A model generated the notes under the pieces. That model was given only the letters and a program-made list of their open reading frames with translations, was not told where the DNA came from and did not search any database. From an uncultured Ruminococcus sp. (GTDB taxonomy: Bacteria > Bacillota_A > Clostridia > Oscillospirales > Acutalibacteraceae): a DNA stretch of 57,417 bases. Position 1 is the first letter of the stretch; each line of letters starts with the position of its first letter. The stretch covers positions 1 to 57,417 of the forward strand of contig CADBXH010000001.1 in the NCBI GenBank assembly GCA_902798605.1. Reading direction: 5' to 3'. Both the position numbers and the translations under genes were made by a program. This document shows positions 32,149-42,458 of this stretch, piece by piece.

Positions 32149-33405
32149 TTACTTTATTCTTTTGCCGATCAGCACAAGGTCCTTTGTGTTTACCGCTCCG
32201 TCATAGTTATAGTCCGCTGCCTTGGCGCAGCAGTCGGAAAGCTTTTTTGAACCTGACAAGGCGTTCATCAGCTCGTCGGTATCTGCGGTGTTAAGGGTGC
32301 CGCTGGAGTTGACGTCGCCCCTTATAGCGATCTTGTGCTCGCCGCTCTGAGTTAGCGCGGAATAGCCTGTTTTTAGCCTTCCGGAGGTCATCTCCTTGCC
32401 GTCGTGGTTGAATATCTTTTTTATCTCGGGATACTTTTCTTTGATTTTCGCGACCGTTGTGTCGACCTCGATCCCGACAATAACACTGCCCGAAAAATTC
32501 AACTTCGAGCTTTGCGTGCTTTGAGAGCGAGAGACGGCGCTTTTCGCGTTGAATATTTGGCAATAAAAGTCCTTGCCGAGCACGGCGGCGGTCGAGCCTG
32601 CCGCGCACATCAGCTTTGGTGAGCTTGCCTCGGCTTCTCCGCCGTTAAAGCGAAGCGTTGTACCGCTGAGGTAAAAGCTGTTTTGGCTCGTGATCGCAGC
32701 AAAATCGGAGCGAGGGTATTGAATTTTTCCGTTACCAAGGGATACCAGACGTTTATCGTTTAGCAGAATGTGACCGATCCCCGCGTCGGAAAAGTCTTTG
32801 TACGCGTCAGTGGCGGCGCATTTTGTTTTGCTTGCGCCCGAAAGCCTGAACACTTCCCCCGAAAAAGCTCTTACATAGGCGCAGCCGCCGTTGCAAAAAA
32901 GCCTTTCGGAACCTTTTGGAAAGGTGTATGAGCGCAAATACTTTCCGCTGAAATCATAGCTCTTGACATAGTGGTAAGGGTTCCCGGTATAGATTATAAA
33001 TATCTCGTTCCCCGCAACGGCAAAGGAAGATTTTTGTGCCGAGCGGGTATCGGTGATAGCGCAGTAATCGCACTTACCGTTATTCATATTCATACGGACA
33101 ACGCCAAATGAATCGTTGCTTGTTTTATACAGCGCATATGCGTGGCTTTCGTCGTGGCAAACCGCGCATATGTAGCCCGAAACCGTGACATAGCGGGTCG
33201 CGCGGCTCGGGATGACCCTTGATGAGTAAAGCGTAAGGTTTGAGTTACCGTAAAAATATGCGTTATTTTTACCGCTGTAGGAGTAAATGTTGGTACAGTT
33301 TTTTAAATCGCTCAGCGAATAACCCCCGTCTGCCCGAACATAGCAAACGGAAGAAATCATTGTTGTAACAATAACCAGAATAACGCAGAGTGATTTTTTG
33401 AACAC
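32149..33405 (-). CDS. Secreted protein with C-terminal type-I dockerin
   Basis: A 418-residue exported protein. It starts with FKKS, a hydrophobic core and a likely cleavage near YVRA-DG. Residues about 30-310 contain repeated short strands with YVTVSGYICAV, SSFAVAGNEIFIIYTG, GHILLNDKRLVSLGNG and TTLRFNGGEAEASS, a beta-propeller-like pattern; no catalytic family is recognised. The last 60 residues are a dockerin: GDVNSSGTLNTADTDELMNAL and AADYNYDGAVNTKDLVLIG carry the two Ca-binding loops. The preceding EVDTTVAKIKEKYPEIKKIF ... GKEMTSGRLKTG segment is a common pre-dockerin unit in Ruminococcus. The GTG at 33405 has AGGAG 9 nt upstream and is preferred over the TTG at 33423. It is divergent from the giant dockerin protein. 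Confidence 0.8.
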   Translation of the reverse strand: MFKKSLCVILVIVTTMISSVCYVRADGGYSLSDLKNCTNIYSYSGKNNAYFYGNSNLTLYSSRVIPSRATRYVTVSGYICAVCHDESHAYALYKTSNDSFGVVRMNMNNGKCDYCAITDTRSAQKSSFAVAGNEIFIIYTGNPYHYVKSYDFSGKYLRSYTFPKGSERLFCNGGCAYVRAFSGEVFRLSGASKTKCAATDAYKDFSDAGIGHILLNDKRLVSLGNGKIQYPRSDFAAITSQNSFYLSGTTLRFNGGEAEASSPKLMCAAGSTAAVLGKDFYCQIFNAKSAVSRSQSTQSSKLNFSGSVIVGIEVDTTVAKIKEKYPEIKKIFNHDGKEMTSGRLKTGYSALTQSGEHKIAIRGDVNSSGTLNTADTDELMNALSGSKKLSDCCAKAADYNYDGAVNTKDLVLIGKRIK

Positions 33406-33586
33406 GCGCCTCAGCTCCTGCAAGACAAATATATCGCGGTTTTGACAATATTTGCTAAGTTAAGATAATTGTATCATTTTATAAACAAAATATTATGTTA
33501 ATCGAGAATAATAAGCAATATTTTGTGGTTCTTTATGGGTAAATCAAATAAAAATCAATAAATACTATTAATTTTTTAAATACTTA

Positions 33587-33615
33587 TTGAAATTACTGTG
33601 CATTTAAGCTACAAT
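33587..33615 (+). promoter_or_regulatory. Promoter of the giant dockerin protein gene
   Basis: TTGAAA (33587-33592), a 17-nt spacer and TACAAT (33610-33615), about 68 nt before the start codon. The 280-nt divergent gap to the other dockerin gene is very AT-rich and otherwise empty. Confidence 0.75.
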
Positions 33616-33683
33616 AGTAACATAAAATCTTATTGATTTGGTAATCTTTAGTAAGATTTGACAAAAACAAAGGAGGCACACAT

Positions 33684-36600
33684 ATGTTAAAAAAGACATT
33701 GGCTGTTTTGCTGGCGGTCGTAATGGTCTGCGGAATGGTTCCGCTGAGCGTTACTCAGGCGTTCGCGGCAGAAGCAGACTCTGATCCGGTCGGTCAGGAC
33801 GATGAGTATCCCGTATTAGAAATACCGGGAACAACGACCGCCGTGTTCACGGAAGGAGAAAGCGATTACATATTCTACAAGATTTCTCCTGCCGAAGGCG
33901 GAATGTATTCGTTCTATTCCACAGGCGAGCACGACACAATAGCCGCGTTGTACGATTCTGATATCAGTTATCTTATCGACAACGATGACAATGAAGGTAG
34001 CAATTTCGGCTTCAATTATACTCTGGAAGCTGACAAGACCTATTACCTCAAATTGTGGCTGTACAGCTATAATTACGATGACGATGGCAAGATCAACGTT
34101 TCGCTTCATGTTGATAAGCTTGCCGCAGCAGAATCGCTGACGATCACTCATAATTATGAGGAGATCGAAAGCTATGAGGGCCCCGAGGGAACGAGAACGA
34201 CCCTGTCGTACACTCTTTCTCCCGAGGATGTTGCCCGCGAAGACGTGACTTGGACGAGCTCGGACGAAAGTGTTGCGACCATTGAAGGCAATTCCTACAG
34301 CGATTGGGCAACACTCACGCTCAGAAATCAAGGCACGGCGACAATTACAGCGTCGATCCCGAGCGGAGCGAGCGATACTATCGAAGTCACCGTTTCGGCT
34401 GTACCTACGATCGCGCCCGGCGAGACCAAGACGGTCACGATAAACGAGAATAACGACTATGTGCGTTTTAAGTTTGTTGCGCCCGAGACGAAATACTACA
34501 CATTTTCTTCCACCGGAGATTACGACACCTACGGTGCGTTCTTTGACTCGGACGGTGATGAAATGGACGATTCTTACCAGAACGGCGGAAATTTCAGTAT
34601 ACAAAAAAAGTTTACCAAGGGCGAGACATATTATCTCGCGACTAAGCTGTATGACAGCGGCGACGGAGGAGAAACATATCAGGTAAAGCTTGAAGAAACC
34701 CCTGCCGCTCAGTCGGTTGAGATCACTTACGGCGATTCTATCGCAAGATACCCGGGAAGCTACTGCAATATTAACGCTATACTTTTGCCCGAGGGCTGCG
34801 CTTACGAGAGTATCACATGGTCAAGCTCCGATCCTGATATAGTTAGCGTACCGTCCTATTACGGCGGATTGAACTTTGTTGCTCCCGGCGAGGCTACCGT
34901 CACCGCGACAAGCGACAGCGGACTGTCCGATTCCATCAGCGTTACAGTTAAGGACTACGAGCCTATATCGCTCGATACTCCCGTGACGGTCGATTTGAAG
35001 GATTCGATCGGATTTGTCGCTTACAAATTCACTCCGTCAGAGACAGCGGTGTATGAATTCAAATCAACAGACGCTCAGTATTCGACCTTCGGCGTTATCG
35101 GAGAGATCGAAGAAGACGGATACCTAAACGATCTGGTCAACAGCTACGGCCAAAACGATTTTTCGGTGCGTTACAGGCTCGTTGCGGGACATACATATTA
35201 TCTGAACGCGGGCTCAAACTACGCCCATGCCGATGAGCCCTACCACGCGACTCTTACAAAGGCTGCCGCTGCCACCGGTATGAGTATTACTCAGGGCGAC
35301 GAGATAAGCGGTCAAAAGGGCAACAGCTTTGTGCTCGGCGTTAAATTCACCCCCGATGGCTGCTCTGAGGAAGATGTAACGTGGGAAAGCTCCGATGAAG
35401 ATATCGTCAGCGTTAACGACAGCGGCAGGATCGACCTTATTGCCGAGGGCGAGGCTACGATCACCGCGACAAGCGAAAACGGACTTACCGCGAGCATTTT
35501 AGTCACGGTCACAGGCTACGAGTCCATCGAAGCGGGCGAGACAAAGACAGTTGATATCGTGACCCCGAGTTCGGCGGTATATTATAAATTCGTACCCGAC
35601 GAAACATGTACGTATACATTCTATTCCTCGGGCAATTATGACACCGTCGGAACGCTTTATGATTCCACTATGTACTCGCTTGAAAGCGACGATCAGAGCG
35701 GAGAAGACGATAACTACGAAATAAGCTGCGAGCTTACCGCGGGCGAGACATATTATATCAGCTCCGCTTTCTATTCGAGCGATGATACAGGTTCGTTTGA
35801 CGTTACCTGTGTAAAAAGATCCGCCGCTACCGCGATCGCGATCACACAAGGCGAGACATACTCATGCTACCCGAACACAGCAAAACAATTCACGGTGACC
35901 TACACACCCGCAAACGCTTTGCCGGAGGAGATCACATGGAGCAGCAGCGATGAAGACGTGCTCTCGTTTGGCTATAACGGCACCGCGTATACGCATAAAA
36001 TCGGCGAAGCTGTTATCACAGCCGAGACCGACAGCGGATTGACGGCGACCTGCACGGTTACGGTCAAAGATTACGATACCATCACACTTAACGAGAAAAA
36101 GCCGGTCACACTGTATTCCGATGACGAAAAGGCGACATTCAAGTTCATACCCTCTGCTGACGGCGAGTATTTCTTTGAGTCTTTGGGCGACTGCAGTACA
36201 TACGGCAGGATCATGGACGAGGATATGAACATCCTTACCTCGGGCAACTGGGGAGGCAACGGTGACGGCTTCAAACTGCGCTATGAACTTGAAAAAGACA
36301 AAGTTTACTATATGCAGGCGACTTTGGATTACGGCAACGAAGGCAGCTTTGAGCTCCTTGTTTCGGCTGTTCCCACAGCAGATTCGATCAGTATCACCGC
36401 GGGAAACCTTACCGGAATCGTCGGCGGTTCAATAAATTTGGACGTCGAATTTGATCCCGAGGATTCTCTTGTGGAAGATGTGACATGGACCTCGTCTAAT
36501 GAGGACGTTGCCACAGTCAACGAATACGGCAAGGTAAGCCTTATCTCGGGAGGTACAGCGGAAATAACGGCAACGACCCCGAGCGGATTGACCGATACCG

Positions 36601-39600
36601 TTACCGTACGCGTCACGGCTACGGAAAATATTCAAGCCAACGAAACCAAAACCGTTGATATTTCAGAGCCGGGCGAGCAGAAGATTTATAAATTCGTGCC
36701 CGAAGAAACAGCTCAATACGCGTTTTATACATCCGATGATGAGAGTAATCTGTACGGAGCTTTGTGCTACAGCGATCTGCGTCCTATCTACACTACCCGG
36801 GGCGGAAGTATTGAAATCGTCCGCACACTCGACAGGGGCACAACATATTACTTCGTCTGCGGATATACCGAAGACCGCACAGGTTCATATGACGTTAATC
36901 TCATTAAATGTCCCGAGGCGGAGAGCGTTACCATAAGCCCATCCGGCAATATCAAGGGATATGTCGGATACAGCACGACCTTAAAGGCGGAGCTTCAGCC
37001 TAAGTTTGCTGTCAGCGAAGCTGTTAGCTGGAGCTCAGATGATGACAGCATCGCGGAGGTATCGTATTACGGAACGGTCACCTTTAAAAAGGTCGGCACC
37101 GCCACTATCACCGCCACTACCGGAAACGGTCTGACCGCTTCGGTCGATGTGACCGTTAAGGATTATGAGCCGCTGAGCGCGGGCGATGTCAAAGATGTCG
37201 ATATCACCTCACCGGGCGGATACGAGTTTTATAAAATCACTCCCGATGAGGACGGCGCGTATGTTTTCCAAACCACTTCCGATATCGATACATACGGAGA
37301 GCTTTACGATTCCAAGTTTAATTTAATAACAGAAGACGATGACGGCGGAAAAGACAACAACTTCCGCATCGACACCTTGCTCACCGGCGGCAAGACCTAC
37401 TACCTAAAGGCACGCCTGTTCGGTAATAAAACAGGAAGCTTTACATTAACGGCAACCAAAGTCCCGTTTGCCGAGAGTATGACTATCAAACAGGGCACAT
37501 CGATAAAGGCATACCCGAACACATTTATCGATCTTGAAGCGGTGTTTGAGCCTCAAAACTGCTATAGGGAGTCGGTCAGCTTGAGCACTTCAAACAGCAG
37601 CGTCGCGGATATTGATGAATACGGCAGCGTAGAATTTAAAGCTGTCGGCACGGCGACTATCACCGCAACGTCCGAAAGAGGCTTAACGGCGACCTGTACC
37701 GTTAACGTTGTTGATTACGAAACTCTCGCGGCGGGCGAAACAAAAACAGCCGATATCGGTTACTGCGGCGGTGAAGTGGTTTATAAATTCATTCCCGACA
37801 GTGACGGCCGCTACAGCTTTACCACAAACGCCAAAAAGATGACGAATACGGTACTCCGCGATGAAGACTTTAATAGTATCACATCATCAACAAGCAGCAA
37901 AGCAGATTTGAGAGAGAACCTTGAAGCAGGCAAGACATATTATCTTGACGTAAGCTTTAACAGCGATGACGTCACAGGACCCGTTACCGTTTCCGCGGAG
38001 GAGGTTGTCGGCGTTACGAGCCTGACGATCACTTCGCTCCCCGACCAAACGACCTATGTAAAGGGATTCCCGACCGAGTACAACTACGACGGACTCGAAT
38101 TCAGAGCTGTTTGGTCAGACGGAGAGATTACCGAGTGGACATACGGCAATGAAAGGGTCGTCCGCGGCGAGCGCGTGAATATTTGGGAAGATGACGCGAC
38201 CGTTACCGTAAGTTTAGGCGGAAACAGTGATTCGTTCGACTTTGAGTTTATCGACAACCCTGTTGACAGCATCGAGATCGTTGACGGCCTCGACGCAAGT
38301 ATCGTCGAAAACACAAACGGACGCTGGGATACAAGGTATGATCCCGATACAGACGAATCCGTAAGATTCTTTGTGTATAATACACCGGATACAGACAACG
38401 TAACGGCAAAGATCAATTACAAGGACGGCACAAGCAAAACCGTCAAGCTGTCGGAGACGGTCGACGGTTACTCGTTCATTTGTGACAACGACCAATACAA
38501 AACCCCGTGGACGGTCGGCAGCGCCAACGTGATAGAAGTATCATATCTCGGCAAGACAACTGATCTTTACGCCACAATCACCGAGAGCCCCGTTCAAAGC
38601 ATCGAAGCACTCGGCACTGTCGACCCCATAATCGTGAACACCCACGGATATTGGGATGAACGCTATAACAAAGATACAAAAGAGTATGAGGACTTCTATT
38701 ATTACAGCGATCTCGGCTTGTATAATGTTCCTGTCAGGATCCACTACAAGGACGGCTCAACCAAGGATGTCAGATTCGGTGAAATAGTAGACGGCGAGGA
38801 GTTTAGCTACAGTACGGACCAGTACACAACGCCGTGGACGGTCGGAGGCGAAAACAGGATCGATTTGAACTTTATGGGCGCTACGACGACCATTTACGCT
38901 ACCCTTACCGAAAGCCCCGTAAGGAGCATCGAGGTGCTCGACGGCTTTACGCTGACGGTCATCGAAAACGTAGACGGCAACATCAGCACAGCGTACAATC
39001 CCGATACGGGCGCTTATGACCGCGAATTCTTCCGCTATGATTGTTCGGGCGTAAGAAAAGCGAATATCCGCGTTAATTACAAGGACGGCACTACAAGGAT
39101 AGTCCATCCATATGAAGAGGTCAACGGAGCCGGAGTAAATGTCAGCACCGACCAGTATAATACCCCGTGGACAGTTGGCGGAGAAAACCCGATCACCATA
39201 GAATATTTGGGTGCAACGGCTACGATCACCGGCGTTATCGTTTCCAATCCGGTAGAGAGCATTACTATCTTACAGCCGACCTCAAAGGTATTTATTGAAA
39301 ACACCGATGGCTATTATAGGTATAATGATGATGATGAGCAGTTCTTCTATTACTACACGGACGGAATAGAGGATACGGTAGTACAGATCAACTACACCGA
39401 CGGAACTACCAAGACCGCGAATGTTTATGATACGGTCGACGGTTACGGCGTAAACGCTGTTAGCAATCAGTATGATAAACACTGGACGGTAGGCGGCGAA
39501 AACATAATTACCGTAAGGTATATGGGCAGAGAAGCTACAATGCCGGTTACACTTCAGTCCAGTCCGCTCGAAAGACTCGTTATCAATCACGCTCCCACAA

Positions 39601-40661
39601 GGGTATATATTTTCGGCGACAGTATGTTCGGCAAGGGCGAGTACTTTATGCCCGATGATATTTCGGGACTTAGCTTTACCGCTTATTTCAAGAACGGCAC
39701 GTCAAAGACATACACCTCCGATGACCTCGACGAGAACGGAAAGTTCGGAGGTTACGGATACATCATTAAGACAAACGGCGCTCAAACGGTCGGAAATAAC
39801 ACCGTTACCTTCAGCTATATGGGTGCGGAAGCGACATATACCGTTCCCGTTGTTGAGAACACGACCGCTTCGGTCGAGGTAGTCAAGCTCCCGACAAATC
39901 CCGTTTATTCGCAGTACTACAGCCCCGACTGGCGCGGAACGCAGATCAAGATAACCAAAACCGACGGAACATCAAAGACGATCACGCTTGATGACAGCAA
40001 TATCATCTACGGTTTTGATGATTACTACGGCCTCCATATCGCGTTCGCGTTAGACGGTCAGCTTGGCAGGATCAACTCACGGTATATTCAGGGCAACGAA
40101 GAATACGTTGTGGATTATCTCGGCAAGACATGTACGGTTAACGGACTGACAAGGCGCATAGACAAAGAGGTAGTTGGCGTTGAGGTAGAAAACTTCTCCG
40201 CTTCCGCCAAGGATATGGTCGTAAAGATCACCAACGCGGACGGCACTAAGGAGACCATCGTCCTCGACAATATCGTAGACAACAGGATCGGTTGGGCTCG
40301 GGAGATCAATTTTGTACGGGCGCTCACACCCAAGGGCTTGCTCAGCTTTATAATCTATAACCACGATGTTAATCCCGACAATGAGAACATAATGAATATC
40401 TTCGGAATAGACGTCAAAAAAGACGCTCAGCCCGATCCTCAGCCAGATGTTTTGATCGGCGATGTGAACGGCGATAAAATCGTTGATATCCTCGACGCTG
40501 CTATAGTCCAGAAATACGCGGCAGGCAAATCAACGCTCACACCGGAGCAGTTCATTGCCGGCGATGTAAATAATGACGGATCGGTCGATATCCTCGACGC
40601 GACTCAGATCCAGAAGTACGCGGCGGGCAAGATCACCGAGTTCAAAAGAAAAACAGCATAA
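33684..40661 (+). CDS. Giant modular secreted protein: PPC-like and Big_2 repeats, Big_3-like repeats, C-terminal dockerin
   Basis: A 2325-residue exported protein. A signal peptide (cleavage after AFA near 29) is followed by alternating modules to about residue 1440: eight PPC-like beta-sandwiches (opening like ETKTVDI, with YYKFVPDET and a GxTYYL strand) and seven Big_2 Ig-like domains (opening like AESVTI, with EDVTWTSSDE, and closing with GTATITATT and a VTVKDYE join). From about 1445 to 2240 come roughly seven Big_3-like repeats, four of them marked by an INYKDGT strand and QYxTPWTVGGEN. Residues 2257-2320 are a dockerin with GDVNGDKIVDILDAAIVQKY and GDVNNDGSVDILDATQIQKY. No catalytic domain is seen, so it is probably a structural or adhesive component bound by a cohesin. 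ATG with AAAGGAGG upstream. Confidence 0.88.
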   Translation: MLKKTLAVLLAVVMVCGMVPLSVTQAFAAEADSDPVGQDDEYPVLEIPGTTTAVFTEGESDYIFYKISPAEGGMYSFYSTGEHDTIAALYDSDISYLIDNDDNEGSNFGFNYTLEADKTYYLKLWLYSYNYDDDGKINVSLHVDKLAAAESLTITHNYEEIESYEGPEGTRTTLSYTLSPEDVAREDVTWTSSDESVATIEGNSYSDWATLTLRNQGTATITASIPSGASDTIEVTVSAVPTIAPGETKTVTINENNDYVRFKFVAPETKYYTFSSTGDYDTYGAFFDSDGDEMDDSYQNGGNFSIQKKFTKGETYYLATKLYDSGDGGETYQVKLEETPAAQSVEITYGDSIARYPGSYCNINAILLPEGCAYESITWSSSDPDIVSVPSYYGGLNFVAPGEATVTATSDSGLSDSISVTVKDYEPISLDTPVTVDLKDSIGFVAYKFTPSETAVYEFKSTDAQYSTFGVIGEIEEDGYLNDLVNSYGQNDFSVRYRLVAGHTYYLNAGSNYAHADEPYHATLTKAAAATGMSITQGDEISGQKGNSFVLGVKFTPDGCSEEDVTWESSDEDIVSVNDSGRIDLIAEGEATITATSENGLTASILVTVTGYESIEAGETKTVDIVTPSSAVYYKFVPDETCTYTFYSSGNYDTVGTLYDSTMYSLESDDQSGEDDNYEISCELTAGETYYISSAFYSSDDTGSFDVTCVKRSAATAIAITQGETYSCYPNTAKQFTVTYTPANALPEEITWSSSDEDVLSFGYNGTAYTHKIGEAVITAETDSGLTATCTVTVKDYDTITLNEKKPVTLYSDDEKATFKFIPSADGEYFFESLGDCSTYGRIMDEDMNILTSGNWGGNGDGFKLRYELEKDKVYYMQATLDYGNEGSFELLVSAVPTADSISITAGNLTGIVGGSINLDVEFDPEDSLVEDVTWTSSNEDVATVNEYGKVSLISGGTAEITATTPSGLTDTVTVRVTATENIQANETKTVDISEPGEQKIYKFVPEETAQYAFYTSDDESNLYGALCYSDLRPIYTTRGGSIEIVRTLDRGTTYYFVCGYTEDRTGSYDVNLIKCPEAESVTISPSGNIKGYVGYSTTLKAELQPKFAVSEAVSWSSDDDSIAEVSYYGTVTFKKVGTATITATTGNGLTASVDVTVKDYEPLSAGDVKDVDITSPGGYEFYKITPDEDGAYVFQTTSDIDTYGELYDSKFNLITEDDDGGKDNNFRIDTLLTGGKTYYLKARLFGNKTGSFTLTATKVPFAESMTIKQGTSIKAYPNTFIDLEAVFEPQNCYRESVSLSTSNSSVADIDEYGSVEFKAVGTATITATSERGLTATCTVNVVDYETLAAGETKTADIGYCGGEVVYKFIPDSDGRYSFTTNAKKMTNTVLRDEDFNSITSSTSSKADLRENLEAGKTYYLDVSFNSDDVTGPVTVSAEEVVGVTSLTITSLPDQTTYVKGFPTEYNYDGLEFRAVWSDGEITEWTYGNERVVRGERVNIWEDDATVTVSLGGNSDSFDFEFIDNPVDSIEIVDGLDASIVENTNGRWDTRYDPDTDESVRFFVYNTPDTDNVTAKINYKDGTSKTVKLSETVDGYSFICDNDQYKTPWTVGSANVIEVSYLGKTTDLYATITESPVQSIEALGTVDPIIVNTHGYWDERYNKDTKEYEDFYYYSDLGLYNVPVRIHYKDGSTKDVRFGEIVDGEEFSYSTDQYTTPWTVGGENRIDLNFMGATTTIYATLTESPVRSIEVLDGFTLTVIENVDGNISTAYNPDTGAYDREFFRYDCSGVRKANIRVNYKDGTTRIVHPYEEVNGAGVNVSTDQYNTPWTVGGENPITIEYLGATATITGVIVSNPVESITILQPTSKVFIENTDGYYRYNDDDEQFFYYYTDGIEDTVVQINYTDGTTKTANVYDTVDGYGVNAVSNQYDKHWTVGGENIITVRYMGREATMPVTLQSSPLERLVINHAPTRVYIFGDSMFGKGEYFMPDDISGLSFTAYFKNGTSKTYTSDDLDENGKFGGYGYIIKTNGAQTVGNNTVTFSYMGAEATYTVPVVENTTASVEVVKLPTNPVYSQYYSPDWRGTQIKITKTDGTSKTITLDDSNIIYGFDDYYGLHIAFALDGQLGRINSRYIQGNEEYVVDYLGKTCTVNGLTRRIDKEVVGVEVENFSASAKDMVVKITNADGTKETIVLDNIVDNRIGWAREINFVRALTPKGLLSFIIYNHDVNPDNENIMNIFGIDVKKDAQPDPQPDVLIGDVNGDKIVDILDAAIVQKYAAGKSTLTPEQFIAGDVNNDGSVDILDATQIQKYAAGKITEFKRKTA

Positions 40662-40697
40662 CGCGGCAACAGCAGACATTATGCTAAACTAAAACTA

Positions 40698-40742
40698 AAC
40701 GGCTGACTCAAACTCAAGCAGAGTAAAGAGTCAGCCGTTGTT
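40698..40742. terminator. Bidirectional terminator after the giant dockerin gene
   Basis: A perfect 12-bp stem AACGGCTGACTC / GAGTCAGCCGTT encloses an 18-nt loop between two convergent genes. The following GTTATT is a modest T-tract. Confidence 0.75.
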
Positions 40743-40758
40743 ATTCATTTAAAAGCTT

Positions 40759-41313
40759 TTATGTTGTTACATATACTACTGCGGTCCTTCTGAACGCGCC
40801 GATTATTTTTATCACCGCGCTATACATCAGGCTGATAGCGCAGCCGTAAGCAAGGATGACCGGATCGCCGATGAACATTCCGATTATTAGCAGAGCGATA
40901 GCGAACAACACCTCTATAACACCGGTAATAAATTTCGGTTTCCAATAAGGAGCGCCGTACTTTTTTGCTTCAAGCGCTCGTAATACGTCCACAAATCCCG
41001 CGAAAGCGTAAATGATCAGCAAATATATCACGACGATCTGGCGGCTCATCGCAATTGCCGCTATTGCCGACGTCATCAATATCGCTATATCCAAAGTGAT
41101 GATGGAACGGTACAGCACAGATTTTCCGCCGACCATATGACGCGCCATCGAAAAGTAGTAAAACAGCAGTCTGAATCCGCGGATATACAGCGATAAACCG
41201 AGGATCAACGCAATGAGCGGTATCGCCTGTTTAGGAATCAGAATGACTAAAAACGCGAACAGCAGCATCAAGACGCCGGTAATAATATTCTTTATTCGTG
41301 AGAAAGAACTCAT
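40759..41313 (-). CDS. HdeD-like (DUF308) membrane protein
   Basis: A 184-residue protein with about six transmembrane segments in the paired arrangement of the HdeD/DUF308 family, with a charged loop ALEAKKYGAPYWKPK before the last pair. It is the second DUF308-like gene of the window (the first at 2948). Its start overlaps the preceding gene's stop by 4 nt (ATGA type), so it is the last gene of a three-gene operon with the DUF6765-like and the small membrane protein. GAGGAGCGG sits upstream of the ATG. Function unknown. Confidence 0.75.
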   Translation of the reverse strand: MSSFSRIKNIITGVLMLLFAFLVILIPKQAIPLIALILGLSLYIRGFRLLFYYFSMARHMVGGKSVLYRSIITLDIAILMTSAIAAIAMSRQIVVIYLLIIYAFAGFVDVLRALEAKKYGAPYWKPKFITGVIEVLFAIALLIIGMFIGDPVILAYGCAISLMYSAVIKIIGAFRRTAVVYVTT

Positions 41314-42458
41314 TGCCGCTCCTCCTTTATCAGTTTTTTGTAATCCTTAATACCGCGGAAACCGCGCTTGCGGGATTCTATGGAATATCCCGCGAGCTTG
41401 TTGCCCGAGCGGAAGATTTTGTTTGTGATCATACTCTTCTGCGCGAGAGACGCAAGGATAAATTTGCCCAAAAACGTCTCGTCCTTGTCCTGTTCGGCGG
41501 CGTCTATATATTCCTGTTGATACTTTTCCGCGTCAAACGCTTCGATTTCTTTGCCCGAGAGTTTTTCGCCCAACGCTTTCCAATCATCCGCAGAACTGAG
41601 CTGACGCTTGCGCAGGATCGTATCGATCTCGTCTTCCAAATCTTTAATGGCATCAAAGTCGTACTTTTCAAGCTCAAATTCGTTATATTCTCCGCGCAGG
41701 AATTTGAGCGCGTAGATCATCTGGCAAAATGCGTGGCGGTAATCGGACGGATTATCCTTTACTATCTCCTCGTAATCGCCCCACGCGGGCAGGTATCTGT
41801 ATTTGATAAAGCTGTAGTCGGGCAGATGTCCCGCTCTGCCGTGGCCGAGATTCATTATCGAGATCTCGCTTCCGGAGGACAGGCTGCTCGTGTATATGCT
41901 CTGCTCCAAATCGTCGGGTTGAGAAGCGCTGTGGCGGAAGGTTATCTTTCTCTCGCTTCCGTCCGGCAGGATCTCATAAAAACGGTTGTACGGACCGTTG
42001 ATAACGAGCGACGGAGTACCCGCAAATGTTCTGTGTGCCCATGTGTCGCACAAAATATGCATAGCAAGTCCGACCGCCTGAAGGCTCTTGTCCTTCGCCA
42101 GATTAACCGTATCGCCGAGCAGCGCGCCGTTTGTGCCGCAAATCAGGCGGTACTTGTTTTTGTATCGCTTTGAACAGCGGCGCTTAGGCTCGGCGTTCAG
42201 ATCCTTAGGCAAAAAGTGGAACGACGACCATATCCGTGTTATGTCCTGAAGCCCTACTATATCCGTGCGCGCGTCCATCAGCTCAAGGTTGAGCTGGGTC
42301 GTGGCGGCGGCAGAAGGTCCCTTGATTTTTGAGAGCAGCGTTTTGGTGCACATATCGGCAAAGCAGTCGGAGTACGCAATGTCAAGGCTTTCCTCGTGAC
42401 CGTACCCCGCGATTATCGCGGCGCAATAGGTCGCGTAGTAGTGAAAATCAGAGTTCAT
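41310..42458 (-). CDS. DUF6765-like protein, probable metal-dependent hydrolase fold
   Basis: A 382-residue soluble protein. The opening FHYYATYCAAIIAGYGHEESLDIAYSD-type segment (about 5-30) and the later GLAMHILCDTWAHRTFAG (about 130-147) place His and Asp residues as in zinc-dependent phospholipase C / S1-P1-like helical proteins: N-terminal His, an Asp cluster, then HxxxDxxxH. I recall these features in the DUF6765 family, which has no known function. A C-terminal charged region (240-382) follows. The start overlaps the upstream membrane gene by 11 nt, and the stop overlaps the HdeD-like gene. Metal binding is inferred from residue spacing only. Confidence 0.6.
   Translation of the reverse strand: MNSDFHYYATYCAAIIAGYGHEESLDIAYSDCFADMCTKTLLSKIKGPSAAATTQLNLELMDARTDIVGLQDITRIWSSFHFLPKDLNAEPKRRCSKRYKNKYRLICGTNGALLGDTVNLAKDKSLQAVGLAMHILCDTWAHRTFAGTPSLVINGPYNRFYEILPDGSERKITFRHSASQPDDLEQSIYTSSLSSGSEISIMNLGHGRAGHLPDYSFIKYRYLPAWGDYEEIVKDNPSDYRHAFCQMIYALKFLRGEYNEFELEKYDFDAIKDLEDEIDTILRKRQLSSADDWKALGEKLSGKEIEAFDAEKYQQEYIDAAEQDKDETFLGKFILASLAQKSMITNKIFRSGNKLAGYSIESRKRGFRGIKDYKKLIKEERQ

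Noticed and set aside
33816..34604. Long leftward open frame of 262 codons inside the giant dockerin gene
   Set aside because: The forward frame carries regular Ig-like repeats. The reverse frame is a shadow caused by biased codon use.
33684..40661. CRISPR or DNA-level tandem repeat array in the giant gene
   Set aside because: The repetition is of protein modules of about 90 residues with diverged DNA. There are no short identical direct repeats with unique spacers here or elsewhere in the window.
41298..42173. Rightward open frame of 291 codons opposite the DUF6765-like gene
   Set aside because: No ribosome-binding site, no recognisable motif, and it overlaps two coupled leftward genes.
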